A stretch of DNA of 64,000 nucleotides from Paenibacillus sp. J45TS6 (GTDB lineage Bacteria; Bacillota; Bacilli; Paenibacillales; Paenibacillaceae): assembly GCF_018403285.1 (NCBI RefSeq), contig NZ_BOSJ01000005.1:62001-126000 (forward strand). Direction: 5' to 3'. Below the pieces are notes generated by a model. The model saw nothing but the letters and a program-made list of their open reading frames with translations. It was not told the origin of the DNA and made no database searches. Shown piece by piece: positions 16,324 through 25,070 of the stretch; position 1 is the stretch's first letter, and each line of letters starts with the position of its first letter. The position numbers were made by a program, and so were the translations under genes.

Positions 16324-18030
16324 GTGAAGTGGGGTCTGTCCGTGCGGTTATGCGTAATGAATAAGATGAATATTGCGCTTACAGTGTTCCTTAGTTTTCA
16401 GTTACTATATGCCTGCAGTCCTACCAACGAAGTAAACAAAGTTTTTGATCCACTTGCAGATGACAATACGACAAGACTTGAGTATGAAGAGATGGGACTA
16501 AGCAAATACGACCCGCCCATCAAAGTCTCTTTTGTAAGAGAAACGAGTGCTCAGCTTGATGAATTAATTAGAAGTTTGCCAGGACAAACATTAAACGATA
16601 ACACCTGGAGTCAACTTTACGAAGAAGTTTTAGGAATCCAAATTACGTATGATTGGACCGCTAAAGGAGACTTATTCGCCCAGAAATTTAGTGTTGATCT
16701 CTCTTCAGGTAATATTCCTGATGTGGTACGAGTGGATGCTGAGCAGTTGAGGCTGTTAAGTAATGCAGGGTATATTCAAGATTTGACGAACGTATTTGAT
16801 ACGTATGCGACTCCGCTCACCAAAGAAATTTTGAACCAAGAAGGATCCGGACCTTTTGAAGCTGCCACTATAGATAGAAAGCTGATGGGTATTCCTGAAA
16901 CGGATTCCTCGATTGAGAGTGCGCAGGTACTTTGGATTCGTACCGATTGGCTTGAGAGACTGAACCTGGAACCACCACAGACGATGGATGAGCTAATCGC
17001 AATTTCGAAAGCGTTTACAGAGCGAGATCCTGATCAAAATGAACAAAATGACACATTTGGGCTGGCAGCAACTCAATATTTATGGGATCCCGTTATGGGA
17101 CTCACCTCTTTTATGGCAGGTTATGATGCTTTCCCAATGATGTGGATTCATGATGATTCAGGTAAGCTGACATATGGAGGTATTCAGTCCGAAGTAAAAT
17201 CCGCGTTGTTGTCACTGCAAAATATGTATCGTAATGGATATTTGGATAGTGAATTTGCGATGAAGAATGGGATCAAAGTCAAAGAGCAAGTGGCCAAGGG
17301 CAAAATAGGAATGTTATACGGAGAACAGTGGGGGTCGTTTCTTGTTCAAGTGAGCCGTGAGAGTGACTCAAATGCGGATTGGCGAGCGTTTCCTATCGTT
17401 TCTGTTTCCGGAGAAGCACCAAAGGTACCGCTAAAGTTCAATACAACTCATTTTATTGCTGTAAAAAGAGGGGTTGAGCATCCTGAAGCGATCATAAAGA
17501 TGTTTAACTTGCATTTAGAAAAGAACTGGGGGAAAACAGCAGAATACGAAAAATACTATAGTTCTCCCTATCCGGTTTGGCAGCTTTCTCCTATAACACC
17601 CTATCCAGCAAGGAAAAATATGGAGGCTTTTCAACAATTGAAGGAAGCCCGCATAACAGGGGACCAGTCTAAACTGAATGAAGAGGCCAAAGCAATCCAG
17701 AAAAATATCACGACGTATCTATCTGGAAGCGGTAACATCGAGATTGGATGGGGCTGGGAACGAACCTATGGTGAACAAGGGGCTATGGCCATTATTGATC
17801 AATACGAAAAAAACAATCAATTATTGTACGAAAGTTTTGTAGGCACTCCAACGGAAACCATGATCGAAAAACAGTCCATTTTGAATGAAATTCAACTTCA
17901 AGTGTATATGGACATTATACTCGGCAGGCCTATTGAAGAGTTTGACCGTTTTGTTGAGCAGTGGAAGAAGCTAGGCGGTGATCAAATAACAGAAGAAGTC
18001 AATCAGTGGTTTTTAGAACAAAAACCATAA
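16324..18030 (+). CDS. Extracellular solute-binding lipoprotein linked to a two-component system
   Basis: 568 residues from a GTG. The true start may be one of several in-frame codons (GTG 16342, ATG 16357 or 16366), all just ahead of the hydrophobic signal region. The lipobox LLYAC gives a lipid-anchored Cys. The rest is a large family-1-type sugar-binding protein (VSFVRETSAQLDE, SGNIPDVVRV, WIRTDWLERL, FHxA-type hinge regions). No permease genes accompany it. The next two genes are a YesM-type kinase and YesN-type regulator, so it may be a sugar-sensing accessory of the kinase, as AraP is for AraS/AraT in Geobacillus. Confidence 0.8.
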   Translation: MKWGLSVRLCVMNKMNIALTVFLSFQLLYACSPTNEVNKVFDPLADDNTTRLEYEEMGLSKYDPPIKVSFVRETSAQLDELIRSLPGQTLNDNTWSQLYEEVLGIQITYDWTAKGDLFAQKFSVDLSSGNIPDVVRVDAEQLRLLSNAGYIQDLTNVFDTYATPLTKEILNQEGSGPFEAATIDRKLMGIPETDSSIESAQVLWIRTDWLERLNLEPPQTMDELIAISKAFTERDPDQNEQNDTFGLAATQYLWDPVMGLTSFMAGYDAFPMMWIHDDSGKLTYGGIQSEVKSALLSLQNMYRNGYLDSEFAMKNGIKVKEQVAKGKIGMLYGEQWGSFLVQVSRESDSNADWRAFPIVSVSGEAPKVPLKFNTTHFIAVKRGVEHPEAIIKMFNLHLEKNWGKTAEYEKYYSSPYPVWQLSPITPYPARKNMEAFQQLKEARITGDQSKLNEEAKAIQKNITTYLSGSGNIEIGWGWERTYGEQGAMAIIDQYEKNNQLLYESFVGTPTETMIEKQSILNEIQLQVYMDIILGRPIEEFDRFVEQWKKLGGDQITEEVNQWFLEQKP

Positions 18031-18122
18031 CTTCTCATACTTAAAAGGAGAGGATTTGACTGAGAATATAAGATGTCTTCTTATTAGAATATTTATCATC
18101 TCGCAGCATCGGAGGCATTTGT

Positions 18123-19874
18123 TTGTTTAAATTTCCCGCTGTTTCCCTACGTAATTCAATATTTGTACGTTTGGTGTTTACGTATCTCTTTGTTGTTTTT
18201 CCGATCATTGTGTTAGGTTTGTATCTCTATCAGTGGAGTTACAAGAATGCAAGTGAGGACATATCAAGAGCAACTTCAAAGCAATTGAATTATTACTTAG
18301 GTACCCTTGATCGGGAAGTGGAATGGATTGAGCTTCAATTGTTCGATATGGTAGAAGATAGCGGGCTTAATACACTTTCTGTAACATGGGATTTCATTGA
18401 TAATGCGGATAAAAGATCAGAATTAAGCAGATTGCTTCAACGGATGACCTCTGTTCAGAACAGCAGTCCCTATATTAAAGATATTTACATTCATATTCGG
18501 TCGATCAACAAAACGTTATCTACAGCTGAAGCCATTCAGGATTTGGATCTCATCCAATATTATTTCTTCCGTTCCGGCGCTAAAGAAAGTGACCATCGAT
18601 TGATCAAATGGAGTAATTCGATATATCTTAACGGTTCTAAAGAAAGCGGAAGAAAAGGAGCGGAACCACTTTTCACAGTTCAAATTGAGCTTGATGTCGA
18701 AAAACTGCTAAAGTCCTTGGAACAAGTAAACCTATATCCGGAAAGTGGTTCTTTGTTATTGTCAGAATCAGCTGGGTTCGTGCTCAGCACGGACAAGGAT
18801 GCAGATCTAGCCATTCAAGATTTTATAAGAAATTCCCCTTCAAGTAATGATGCCGTTGTCATGAAGCTAAAAAACAAGAAGTTTCAAATGAATAAAGTGT
18901 ATTCGGATGCAACAGGACTGTCTGTAGCTATGTATTTACCTGAAGAAACAGTAAAGCGGCCGCTGAGTACATTTTCTAAATGGGCGTGGATATTCATTAT
19001 GACATCCTTTCTTGCTATCGTCGTCTTTTCTTACTCTTCGTACCGAATTATTCATCAACCGTTGTTAAAACTTATTCAAGGGTTTAAGCGCATGGAAGGA
19101 GGCTCATTAGACAGCCCCATCGAACATGAACGTAAAGATGAGTTTGGATATTTATATACTCGTTTTAATCATATGTTAAGTAAACTGCAAACCCTCATCG
19201 ATCAGGATTTCAAACAAAAAATGATGATGCAAAAAGCGGAGCTGAAACAGCTGCAATCTCAAATCAATCCGCATTTTCTATATAACAGTTTCTTTATTTT
19301 GAATACGCTCTCAAGAATGGGGGATGGAGATCGGATTGAGAAATTTACAAATATGCTGGGGGAATACTTCCGTTTTATTACTCGTAACGGAGAAGACTAT
19401 GTTGCGTTGTCAGAGGAAATAAAACATTCGCGTACGTATACTGAAATCCAAAATTTACGATTCTCAAGACGTATTACCGTCTTTTTTGATGAGCTGCCAA
19501 AAGAAATGGAAAGTATACGGGTACCACGTTTGATCGTCCAACCGATTATTGAAAACGCCTATGAACACAGTCTTGAGAAAATGGAAGAGGACGGAATTCT
19601 TCATGTTGCTTTCGAGAAGAACCCAGGTGAAATATTAATCCGTATTGAAGATAATGGAAATGCAATAACGGATTCGGAACTTGAATCACTTCGTGAACAT
19701 CTTCATCATACAGCCGACTCTTATGAAATAACGGGAATCATGAATATTCATCGGCGTCTTGTACTTACGTTTGGCGAAGGAAGTGGATTATTTCTAGCAA
19801 AAAGCAAGCTGAATGGCCTTGAAGTGCTTATACGAATCAAGACGGAGGAGGCGATCAATTGTATAGGCTCTTGA
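18123..19874 (+). CDS. YesM-type sensor histidine kinase
   Basis: 583 residues from a TTG, 8 bases after GGAGG. Transmembrane helices at about 14-35 and 288-310 bracket an extracellular sensing domain of roughly 250 residues. A HAMP region (about 312-365) follows, then the His_kinase domain with the phospho-acceptor His384 in QINPHFLYN, and the ATPase with N-box IENAYEHS and G-box EDNGNA. It should sense an extracellular sugar signal, probably through the lipoprotein encoded before it, and phosphorylate the regulator whose gene overlaps its 3' end. Confidence 0.92.
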   Translation: MFKFPAVSLRNSIFVRLVFTYLFVVFPIIVLGLYLYQWSYKNASEDISRATSKQLNYYLGTLDREVEWIELQLFDMVEDSGLNTLSVTWDFIDNADKRSELSRLLQRMTSVQNSSPYIKDIYIHIRSINKTLSTAEAIQDLDLIQYYFFRSGAKESDHRLIKWSNSIYLNGSKESGRKGAEPLFTVQIELDVEKLLKSLEQVNLYPESGSLLLSESAGFVLSTDKDADLAIQDFIRNSPSSNDAVVMKLKNKKFQMNKVYSDATGLSVAMYLPEETVKRPLSTFSKWAWIFIMTSFLAIVVFSYSSYRIIHQPLLKLIQGFKRMEGGSLDSPIEHERKDEFGYLYTRFNHMLSKLQTLIDQDFKQKMMMQKAELKQLQSQINPHFLYNSFFILNTLSRMGDGDRIEKFTNMLGEYFRFITRNGEDYVALSEEIKHSRTYTEIQNLRFSRRITVFFDELPKEMESIRVPRLIVQPIIENAYEHSLEKMEEDGILHVAFEKNPGEILIRIEDNGNAITDSELESLREHLHHTADSYEITGIMNIHRRLVLTFGEGSGLFLAKSKLNGLEVLIRIKTEEAINCIGS

Positions 19875-21505
19875 TTGTGGACGATGAAGAGATTATTACA
19901 GACGGATTATATGAAGTACTGCAGCAATTCAAGCCAGAAATGCTTGATATTTATAAAGCATATTCCGCTAAAGAAGCTCTTAAGTGGATGTCCAGGAGCC
20001 GGATTGATATTGTACTTACGGACATTCGCATGCCCGGAATGAGCGGTTTGGACTTGAGTCAAGAAATTCAAACACACTGGCCAAGATGCAAAATTGTCTT
20101 CCTGACCGGTTTTAGTGAATTCGATTACGCGTATCAAGCTATTCAGCTGCCAAATGCACGATATTTACTAAAAACAGAAGGGTACGAAAAGGTAACCCAG
20201 ACGGTACTTGAAGTCGTCCAGGAACTAGATCAGGATATTCAAACCCGTCAATTGATTGAAAAATCTCAAGAACAGATCGGTACCCTTCAGCTCATGGCAC
20301 AGGGGGACTATATTAGACAGCTGCTTCAAGAAAGTCACGTTGTCATGGATCGTGCAGATTTTCTAGCCCAAGATTTTAAAGAACTTGGTATTGCTTTAGA
20401 TCCAAAAGTTCCTGTTATATTAGCGCTTGGTCGATTATTTTTTGCTGAAGGAACCGGTTACTTAGAAAAAAGCAGACTTCTCACGTCAGTTAGAATGATC
20501 TGGGATTCCTTTATATCCGAGAAAAGCAGCAGTATAGGAACGATAGATAAGCAAGGGGACCTATTGTGGTTGCTTCAACCCAGTTATGAGGAACATGATT
20601 CTTTTCATCTCGTTCGCTTTATGGAGGGAACACTTGAGCTCATTCAAGAAGCGTGTCAGTCTTCACTGAGCTTGACGCTCAATTTTACGCTAAGCGGCAG
20701 GGCATGCGACTGGACACAAGTAACATCCCAATATGAGAGACTTCGTCAATTGCAACAGTTGAAGATTGGTAATGGGATTTCTATGATCTTAGTAGACCGA
20801 GCAGAGACATCAGATAATCTTGGTCTAAAAGATGTTTCTTATATAAGTCATCGAATTGAACGATTAGAGGCACATTTGGAAAGTGGAAAAGCGGCGGAGT
20901 TCATGGATGAACTAGACGAATTGTCAGTTACCTTGCTGCAGACAAGCAGCTCAGTTCATAAAGCACGCGAAGGATATTACGCAGCCGCTCTTGTTTTATT
21001 TTCGCATATCAACCGGATGGGAATGCACAGCCATATGGGTAATATCAACAAATTGATGCAGCTCGATGGACATGCCTCGATGAAAGAAGGATTCTTGTAT
21101 CTTACGAAGATTGCGGAAATGATTTTTCAATATAAAAATAAAGACGAACGAGATCGTGCTACTCAGGTAATCGAACATATCTGTCAGTATATTGAGGAAA
21201 ATTTGAACGAGGATCTCTCATTAGTACGGTTAGCAGAGCTTCACTTTTTCAACCCATCCTATTTATCTAGATTCTTCAAACAAGAATATGGCATCAATCT
21301 ATCAGAGTATATCGATAAAAGTAGAACTCGAAAAGCAAAGGAGTTACTTCGTAATCACGAATTAAAAGTGCGGGACGTTTCTATATCCGTGGGCTACGAA
21401 GCAGCCCATTCATTCACACGCTTCTTTAAAAAGATGACCGGCATAACGCCGCAAGAGTTTCGAGACAGTTTGTACAAAGAGTCGGCTGTTGGCCGTAATA
21501 GTTAA
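19859..21505 (+). CDS. YesN-type response regulator with AraC HTH
   Basis: 548 residues from a TTG at 19859 that overlaps the kinase gene by 16 bases; GGAGGAGG lies upstream. The receiver domain (1-120) has acidic residues in VDDEE and phospho-acceptor Asp55 in VLTDIRMPG. A long linker domain follows, then a C-terminal AraC-type pair of helix-turn-helices (about 445-540: LVRLAELHFFNPSYLSRFFK and VGYEAAHSFTRFFKK). It is the output of the kinase at 18123. Targets are likely the GH43 operon just downstream or other sugar genes. Confidence 0.92.
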   Translation: MYRLLIVDDEEIITDGLYEVLQQFKPEMLDIYKAYSAKEALKWMSRSRIDIVLTDIRMPGMSGLDLSQEIQTHWPRCKIVFLTGFSEFDYAYQAIQLPNARYLLKTEGYEKVTQTVLEVVQELDQDIQTRQLIEKSQEQIGTLQLMAQGDYIRQLLQESHVVMDRADFLAQDFKELGIALDPKVPVILALGRLFFAEGTGYLEKSRLLTSVRMIWDSFISEKSSSIGTIDKQGDLLWLLQPSYEEHDSFHLVRFMEGTLELIQEACQSSLSLTLNFTLSGRACDWTQVTSQYERLRQLQQLKIGNGISMILVDRAETSDNLGLKDVSYISHRIERLEAHLESGKAAEFMDELDELSVTLLQTSSSVHKAREGYYAAALVLFSHINRMGMHSHMGNINKLMQLDGHASMKEGFLYLTKIAEMIFQYKNKDERDRATQVIEHICQYIEENLNEDLSLVRLAELHFFNPSYLSRFFKQEYGINLSEYIDKSRTRKAKELLRNHELKVRDVSISVGYEAAHSFTRFFKKMTGITPQEFRDSLYKESAVGRNS

Positions 21506-21741
21506 AAAGGGGATATACCCGCTAAAAAGTCTGCAGATATGAGATGCTGCCGGCTTCTTTGCCTTTGTTTCAGGACTAGAACTAGACAGGTACTGGATAT
21601 ACGATTCGGCAGGTTGTTGCCAGTAATTGTAAGCGATAAACTTTTTAGAGAGACTAAACACGAAGTATGCCATCAGATTGCACATGATATGTAGCTCACA
21701 ATTTGAGGATTTGATTACTTAACGAGGAGTTGAAGAAAGCA

Positions 21742-23256
21742 ATGAAAGAGGAATTAAGCTTATATGAAGATAGGAAGAATGAGGTAAATGGTGTCACGGT
21801 TGATGGAGTAAAATTCCGTGATGACTTACAGGCTAAGGCGTTTGGTAAGCAGCCTCGGAATGGTAACCCCGTCGTATCCCATAAATTTGGTGCAGATCCT
21901 TACGCACTGGTGTATGAGGAACGGGTGTATCTATACAATACTCACGATGTACTGGAGCATGATAATGAAGGAAATGTAAAAGAGAATACGTATGGGACAA
22001 TCAATACACTTTCTGTAATTTCATCTGAAGATCTGATCAATTGGACAGATCACGGCGCAATTAAGGCGGCAGGTGCAGAAGGTGCTGCAAAATGGGCGAC
22101 ACAATCCTGGGCACCAGCTGCAGCTCATAAAGAGCGCAATGGGAAAGATGAATTTTTCTTATACTTTGCTAATAATGCAAGCGGAATTGGAGTCTTGACA
22201 AGTGACAGCCCGACTGGGCCTTGGGTGGACCCTATCGGCAAACCGCTCATATCCCGGGAAATGCCAGCAGCTGCAGGTGTGACTTGGTTATTTGATCCGG
22301 CTGTTCTGGTCGATGAAGATGGAACAGGGTACCTGTATTATGGAGGAGGTATACCAGAAGGAAAATGGGAGATGCCAAATACCGCCCGTGTAATTCAGCT
22401 CGGTGAAGATATGATTAGTGTTGTTGGCGAGGCAAAAGTAATCGAAGCTCCCTTTATGTTCGAGTCTGCGGGCATCCATAAATATAATGGGGTGTACTAC
22501 TACACGTATTGTTCTAATTTCTATCCGGGAGCACGTCCTGAAGGGAGTCCACCGGCGGGAGAGATTGCATATATGACGAGTGATCATCCGATGGGGCCTT
22601 GGACTTATCAAAATACGATTCTGAAAAATCCAGGTCACTTTTTTGGCGTAGGCGGTAATAATCATCATGCCATCTTCTCACTTCATGACACATGGTATAT
22701 CGCTTATCATGCTCAGACTTTATCAGCTGCAATGGGTGTTCCTAAAGGATACCGTTCCACACATCTTAATCAAGTCGAGTTTACTGAAAATGGGGATATA
22801 AAAGAGATCACGGCAGATTTAAAGGGTGTGGACCCAATTAAAACGCTAAATCCATTTCATATTGTTGATGCGGTAACTATGGCATGGAATGCAGGAATAA
22901 ACGTCCGTTCTTTTACTGTGGCAGATGAAGACGGACATTCCGATAAACTTGTCATTTCTAATATACATGATGGTGATTGGATTGCAGCAGCAAATGCAGA
23001 CTTAGCGGAAGGTGCTTCCTCCATCGTAGCTTGGGTTGTTGGAACAAGTGAAGGTGAGATTGAAATTCGGATGGATAATCCAAATGGTGAATTATTAGGA
23101 ACCCTTGTCGTACCGCATACAGAAGACGTGGAGCGGTGGGAGGTAATCAGCACAGAAATTTCAAATGTGAAAGGGATCCATGATATTTATTTTGTTTTTA
23201 GAGGTGAATCAGAGAAAGAACTGTTTCAATTAGGTGCATGGCAATTCATTCGTTAG
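21742..23256 (+). CDS. Intracellular GH43 glycosidase with C-terminal CBM6-like module
   Basis: 504 residues from the ATG at 21742; the TTG at 21730 almost touches the GAGGAG ribosome site and is less likely. No signal peptide, so it acts in the cytoplasm. The five-bladed propeller (about 30-350) shows the GH43 triad: base Asp in FGADPYAL, pKa-modulating Asp in WLFDPAVLVDEDG and acid Glu in FMFESAGIH. A beta-sandwich (about 375-500) ending in IYFVFRGE resembles CBM6. GH43 enzymes of this layout are arabinofuranosidases or xylosidases acting on (arabino)xylan or arabinan oligosaccharides. It lies 19 bases before the ABC operon. A weak cre-like sequence (12 of 14) lies at 21628-21641. Confidence 0.88.
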   Translation: MKEELSLYEDRKNEVNGVTVDGVKFRDDLQAKAFGKQPRNGNPVVSHKFGADPYALVYEERVYLYNTHDVLEHDNEGNVKENTYGTINTLSVISSEDLINWTDHGAIKAAGAEGAAKWATQSWAPAAAHKERNGKDEFFLYFANNASGIGVLTSDSPTGPWVDPIGKPLISREMPAAAGVTWLFDPAVLVDEDGTGYLYYGGGIPEGKWEMPNTARVIQLGEDMISVVGEAKVIEAPFMFESAGIHKYNGVYYYTYCSNFYPGARPEGSPPAGEIAYMTSDHPMGPWTYQNTILKNPGHFFGVGGNNHHAIFSLHDTWYIAYHAQTLSAAMGVPKGYRSTHLNQVEFTENGDIKEITADLKGVDPIKTLNPFHIVDAVTMAWNAGINVRSFTVADEDGHSDKLVISNIHDGDWIAAANADLAEGASSIVAWVVGTSEGEIEIRMDNPNGELLGTLVVPHTEDVERWEVISTEISNVKGIHDIYFVFRGESEKELFQLGAWQFIR

Positions 23257-23275
23257 TTTAAAGAGGGGGTGCCTC

Positions 23276-23983
23276 ATGCCATATACAGAGCAGGATAGGA
23301 AGACTTACGGTGATCCGATTCTTGAGGCCGTCGGTGTGTACCGAAGGTTTGGGCGGGGGAATACGATGGTTACTGCACTAGATAATATTCATCTATCTGT
23401 GCCCGCTCGCAACATGGTGGCACTGCAAGGAAGATCAGGGTCAGGGAAAACGACGCTTCTGAATATACTTGCTACGCTAGATGAACCGACAGAAGGAACC
23501 GTCATTCTACAGGGACAACAAATTACCGGGCTGTCAGAAGCAGAACGAAGCAAACTTCGCCGTAAAGAAATTGGACTCGTCTTTCAGTCGTTTGGGCTGA
23601 TCCCACTTATGTCAGCATACGAAAATGTTGAATTTGGTCTTCGCATTGCAGGCGAGTCGGTTAAAGGAAATCAAGAAGCTGCAGAACGAGCACTGGAGCG
23701 AGTAGGTATGAAGGATAGAATGAAACATCGACCTATGGAATTATCGGGCGGTGAGCAGCAGCGCGTGGCGATCGCAAGGGCGATCGCACATGAGCCTGCC
23801 ATTCTAATTGCTGATGAACCCACGGCTGAGCTGGACAGCAAGATGGGTCTGCAGGTGATGCGTGTATTTCGGGATCTAGTGCAAGATTCAGGAATGACGA
23901 TTGTCTTAACAACACACGATCCGGGGATCATGGAGCTTGCTGACTATGTTATTGCATTGGAGGATGGCAAAATTGTACCCTAA
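23276..23983 (+). CDS. ABC transporter ATP-binding protein (MacB/LolD-like)
   Basis: 235 residues from the ATG at 23276 behind AGAGGGGG. Walker A is GRSGSGKTT, the signature LSGGEQQR, Walker B ILIADEP, with the H-loop in TTHD. Its size and sequence match ATPases of the MacB/LolCDE class that drive FtsX-type permeases. It starts an adaptor-permease-ATPase set and follows the GH43 gene by 19 bases. Confidence 0.9.
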   Translation: MPYTEQDRKTYGDPILEAVGVYRRFGRGNTMVTALDNIHLSVPARNMVALQGRSGSGKTTLLNILATLDEPTEGTVILQGQQITGLSEAERSKLRRKEIGLVFQSFGLIPLMSAYENVEFGLRIAGESVKGNQEAAERALERVGMKDRMKHRPMELSGGEQQRVAIARAIAHEPAILIADEPTAELDSKMGLQVMRVFRDLVQDSGMTIVLTTHDPGIMELADYVIALEDGKIVP

Positions 23984-25028
23984 TCGATATAAGCATCATC
24001 GTACGTATAAAAGAAAACCAAATGTAAAGGTAAGCATTCTTCTCGCTGCCATGCTTACTCTTACGGGCTGTTCTCTTCTTCCTGTTGAAGACGAAAGTCT
24101 TCAGCCGCCGCTTGTTCAGCCTGCCGAGGAAGAGCTTGATATTGTGGAGGCGGCCCGTGGCAATATCGAGACTTCTTTAAGAGGAACGGCCAATTTTGTT
24201 TCGGCAAGCTCAGCGACGCTGTTCTTTAAAGAAAACGGAGGACGTCTAAAGTCTATGAAGGCAAAAGTTGGAGAAGAGGTAAAGGCTGGTGAATTACTGG
24301 CGGAGCTGGAAACAGACGATCTCGATCTTCAAATCCGTTTACAAAAATTGAACGTTGAGCGTGCGAGATTATTGTATAAAGAGGCTCAGCAATCCGGTGT
24401 TGTTAAAACGGAACTCAGACTGCGTGAAATTGATATGGAGCGAGAGGAATTGCAGCTGGACAATATGGAGAAGAAACTGTCTTCAGCAAGAATTTATGCT
24501 CCGATCTCAGGTATTGTTACCTTTACGGAAACACTAAACACAGGAGATATTGTAAGCGCTTATCAAACGATAATTACGGTCGCTGATCCTTCTGATATGA
24601 AGCTTATTTATACCGCTTCTGATTCCAAAGATCTACTATCAATCCAAACCGGAATGCCGGTAGGTTTGAAATACAAAGGTAAGGATTATGAAGGTACGGT
24701 GTTACAATCCCCTGCTGAAGCACCTCAGACGACAGATGAAGCAAAGTCGGAGCGAAATTCGGTGACCATCATTATAGGTATGAAAGATGCACCAAGTGAT
24801 TTGAAAATTGGTCACAGCGCGGAACTCACGATTAAATTACAAAGCCGTGAGAACGTAATCCTTCTTCCAAGGTCTGCGATTCGCTCTTACATGGGGCGCA
24901 GTTATGTTCAAGTAGCTGAAGGTGACCAGCGGAAAGAAGTCGATGTGGAACTTGGACTTACCACACCTACACAGGTGGAGGTTGTGAAAGGTCTCGAAGA
25001 AACTCAGCAAGTTATCTTGAATAATTAA
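23946..25028 (+). CDS. Membrane-fusion/adaptor lipoprotein (HlyD/MacA-like)
   Basis: About 360 residues. The start is uncertain: the ATG at 23946 has GGAGC nine bases before it, while TTG 23937 and ATG 23964 are alternatives; all overlap the ATPase gene. A lipobox LTGC follows the hydrophobic stretch. Then come a lipoyl-like beta domain (LKSMKAKVGEEVKAGELLAEL), a short helical hairpin (about 125-165), the returning lipoyl half (ARIYAPISGIVTF) and beta-barrel domains. This is the architecture of MacA-type adaptors, which couple an FtsX permease to export or sensing outside the membrane. Confidence 0.85.
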   Translation: MLLHWRMAKLYPNRYKHHRTYKRKPNVKVSILLAAMLTLTGCSLLPVEDESLQPPLVQPAEEELDIVEAARGNIETSLRGTANFVSASSATLFFKENGGRLKSMKAKVGEEVKAGELLAELETDDLDLQIRLQKLNVERARLLYKEAQQSGVVKTELRLREIDMEREELQLDNMEKKLSSARIYAPISGIVTFTETLNTGDIVSAYQTIITVADPSDMKLIYTASDSKDLLSIQTGMPVGLKYKGKDYEGTVLQSPAEAPQTTDEAKSERNSVTIIIGMKDAPSDLKIGHSAELTIKLQSRENVILLPRSAIRSYMGRSYVQVAEGDQRKEVDVELGLTTPTQVEVVKGLEETQQVILNN

Positions 25029-25070
25029 AATTTGTATCTACTTTCAGGGCAGGAAGGAGGGGGTGATCAT

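Noticed and set aside
24550-24563. cre-like TGTAAGCGCTTATC inside the adaptor gene
   Set aside because: It is only a partial match, in the middle of a coding region and far from a promoter.
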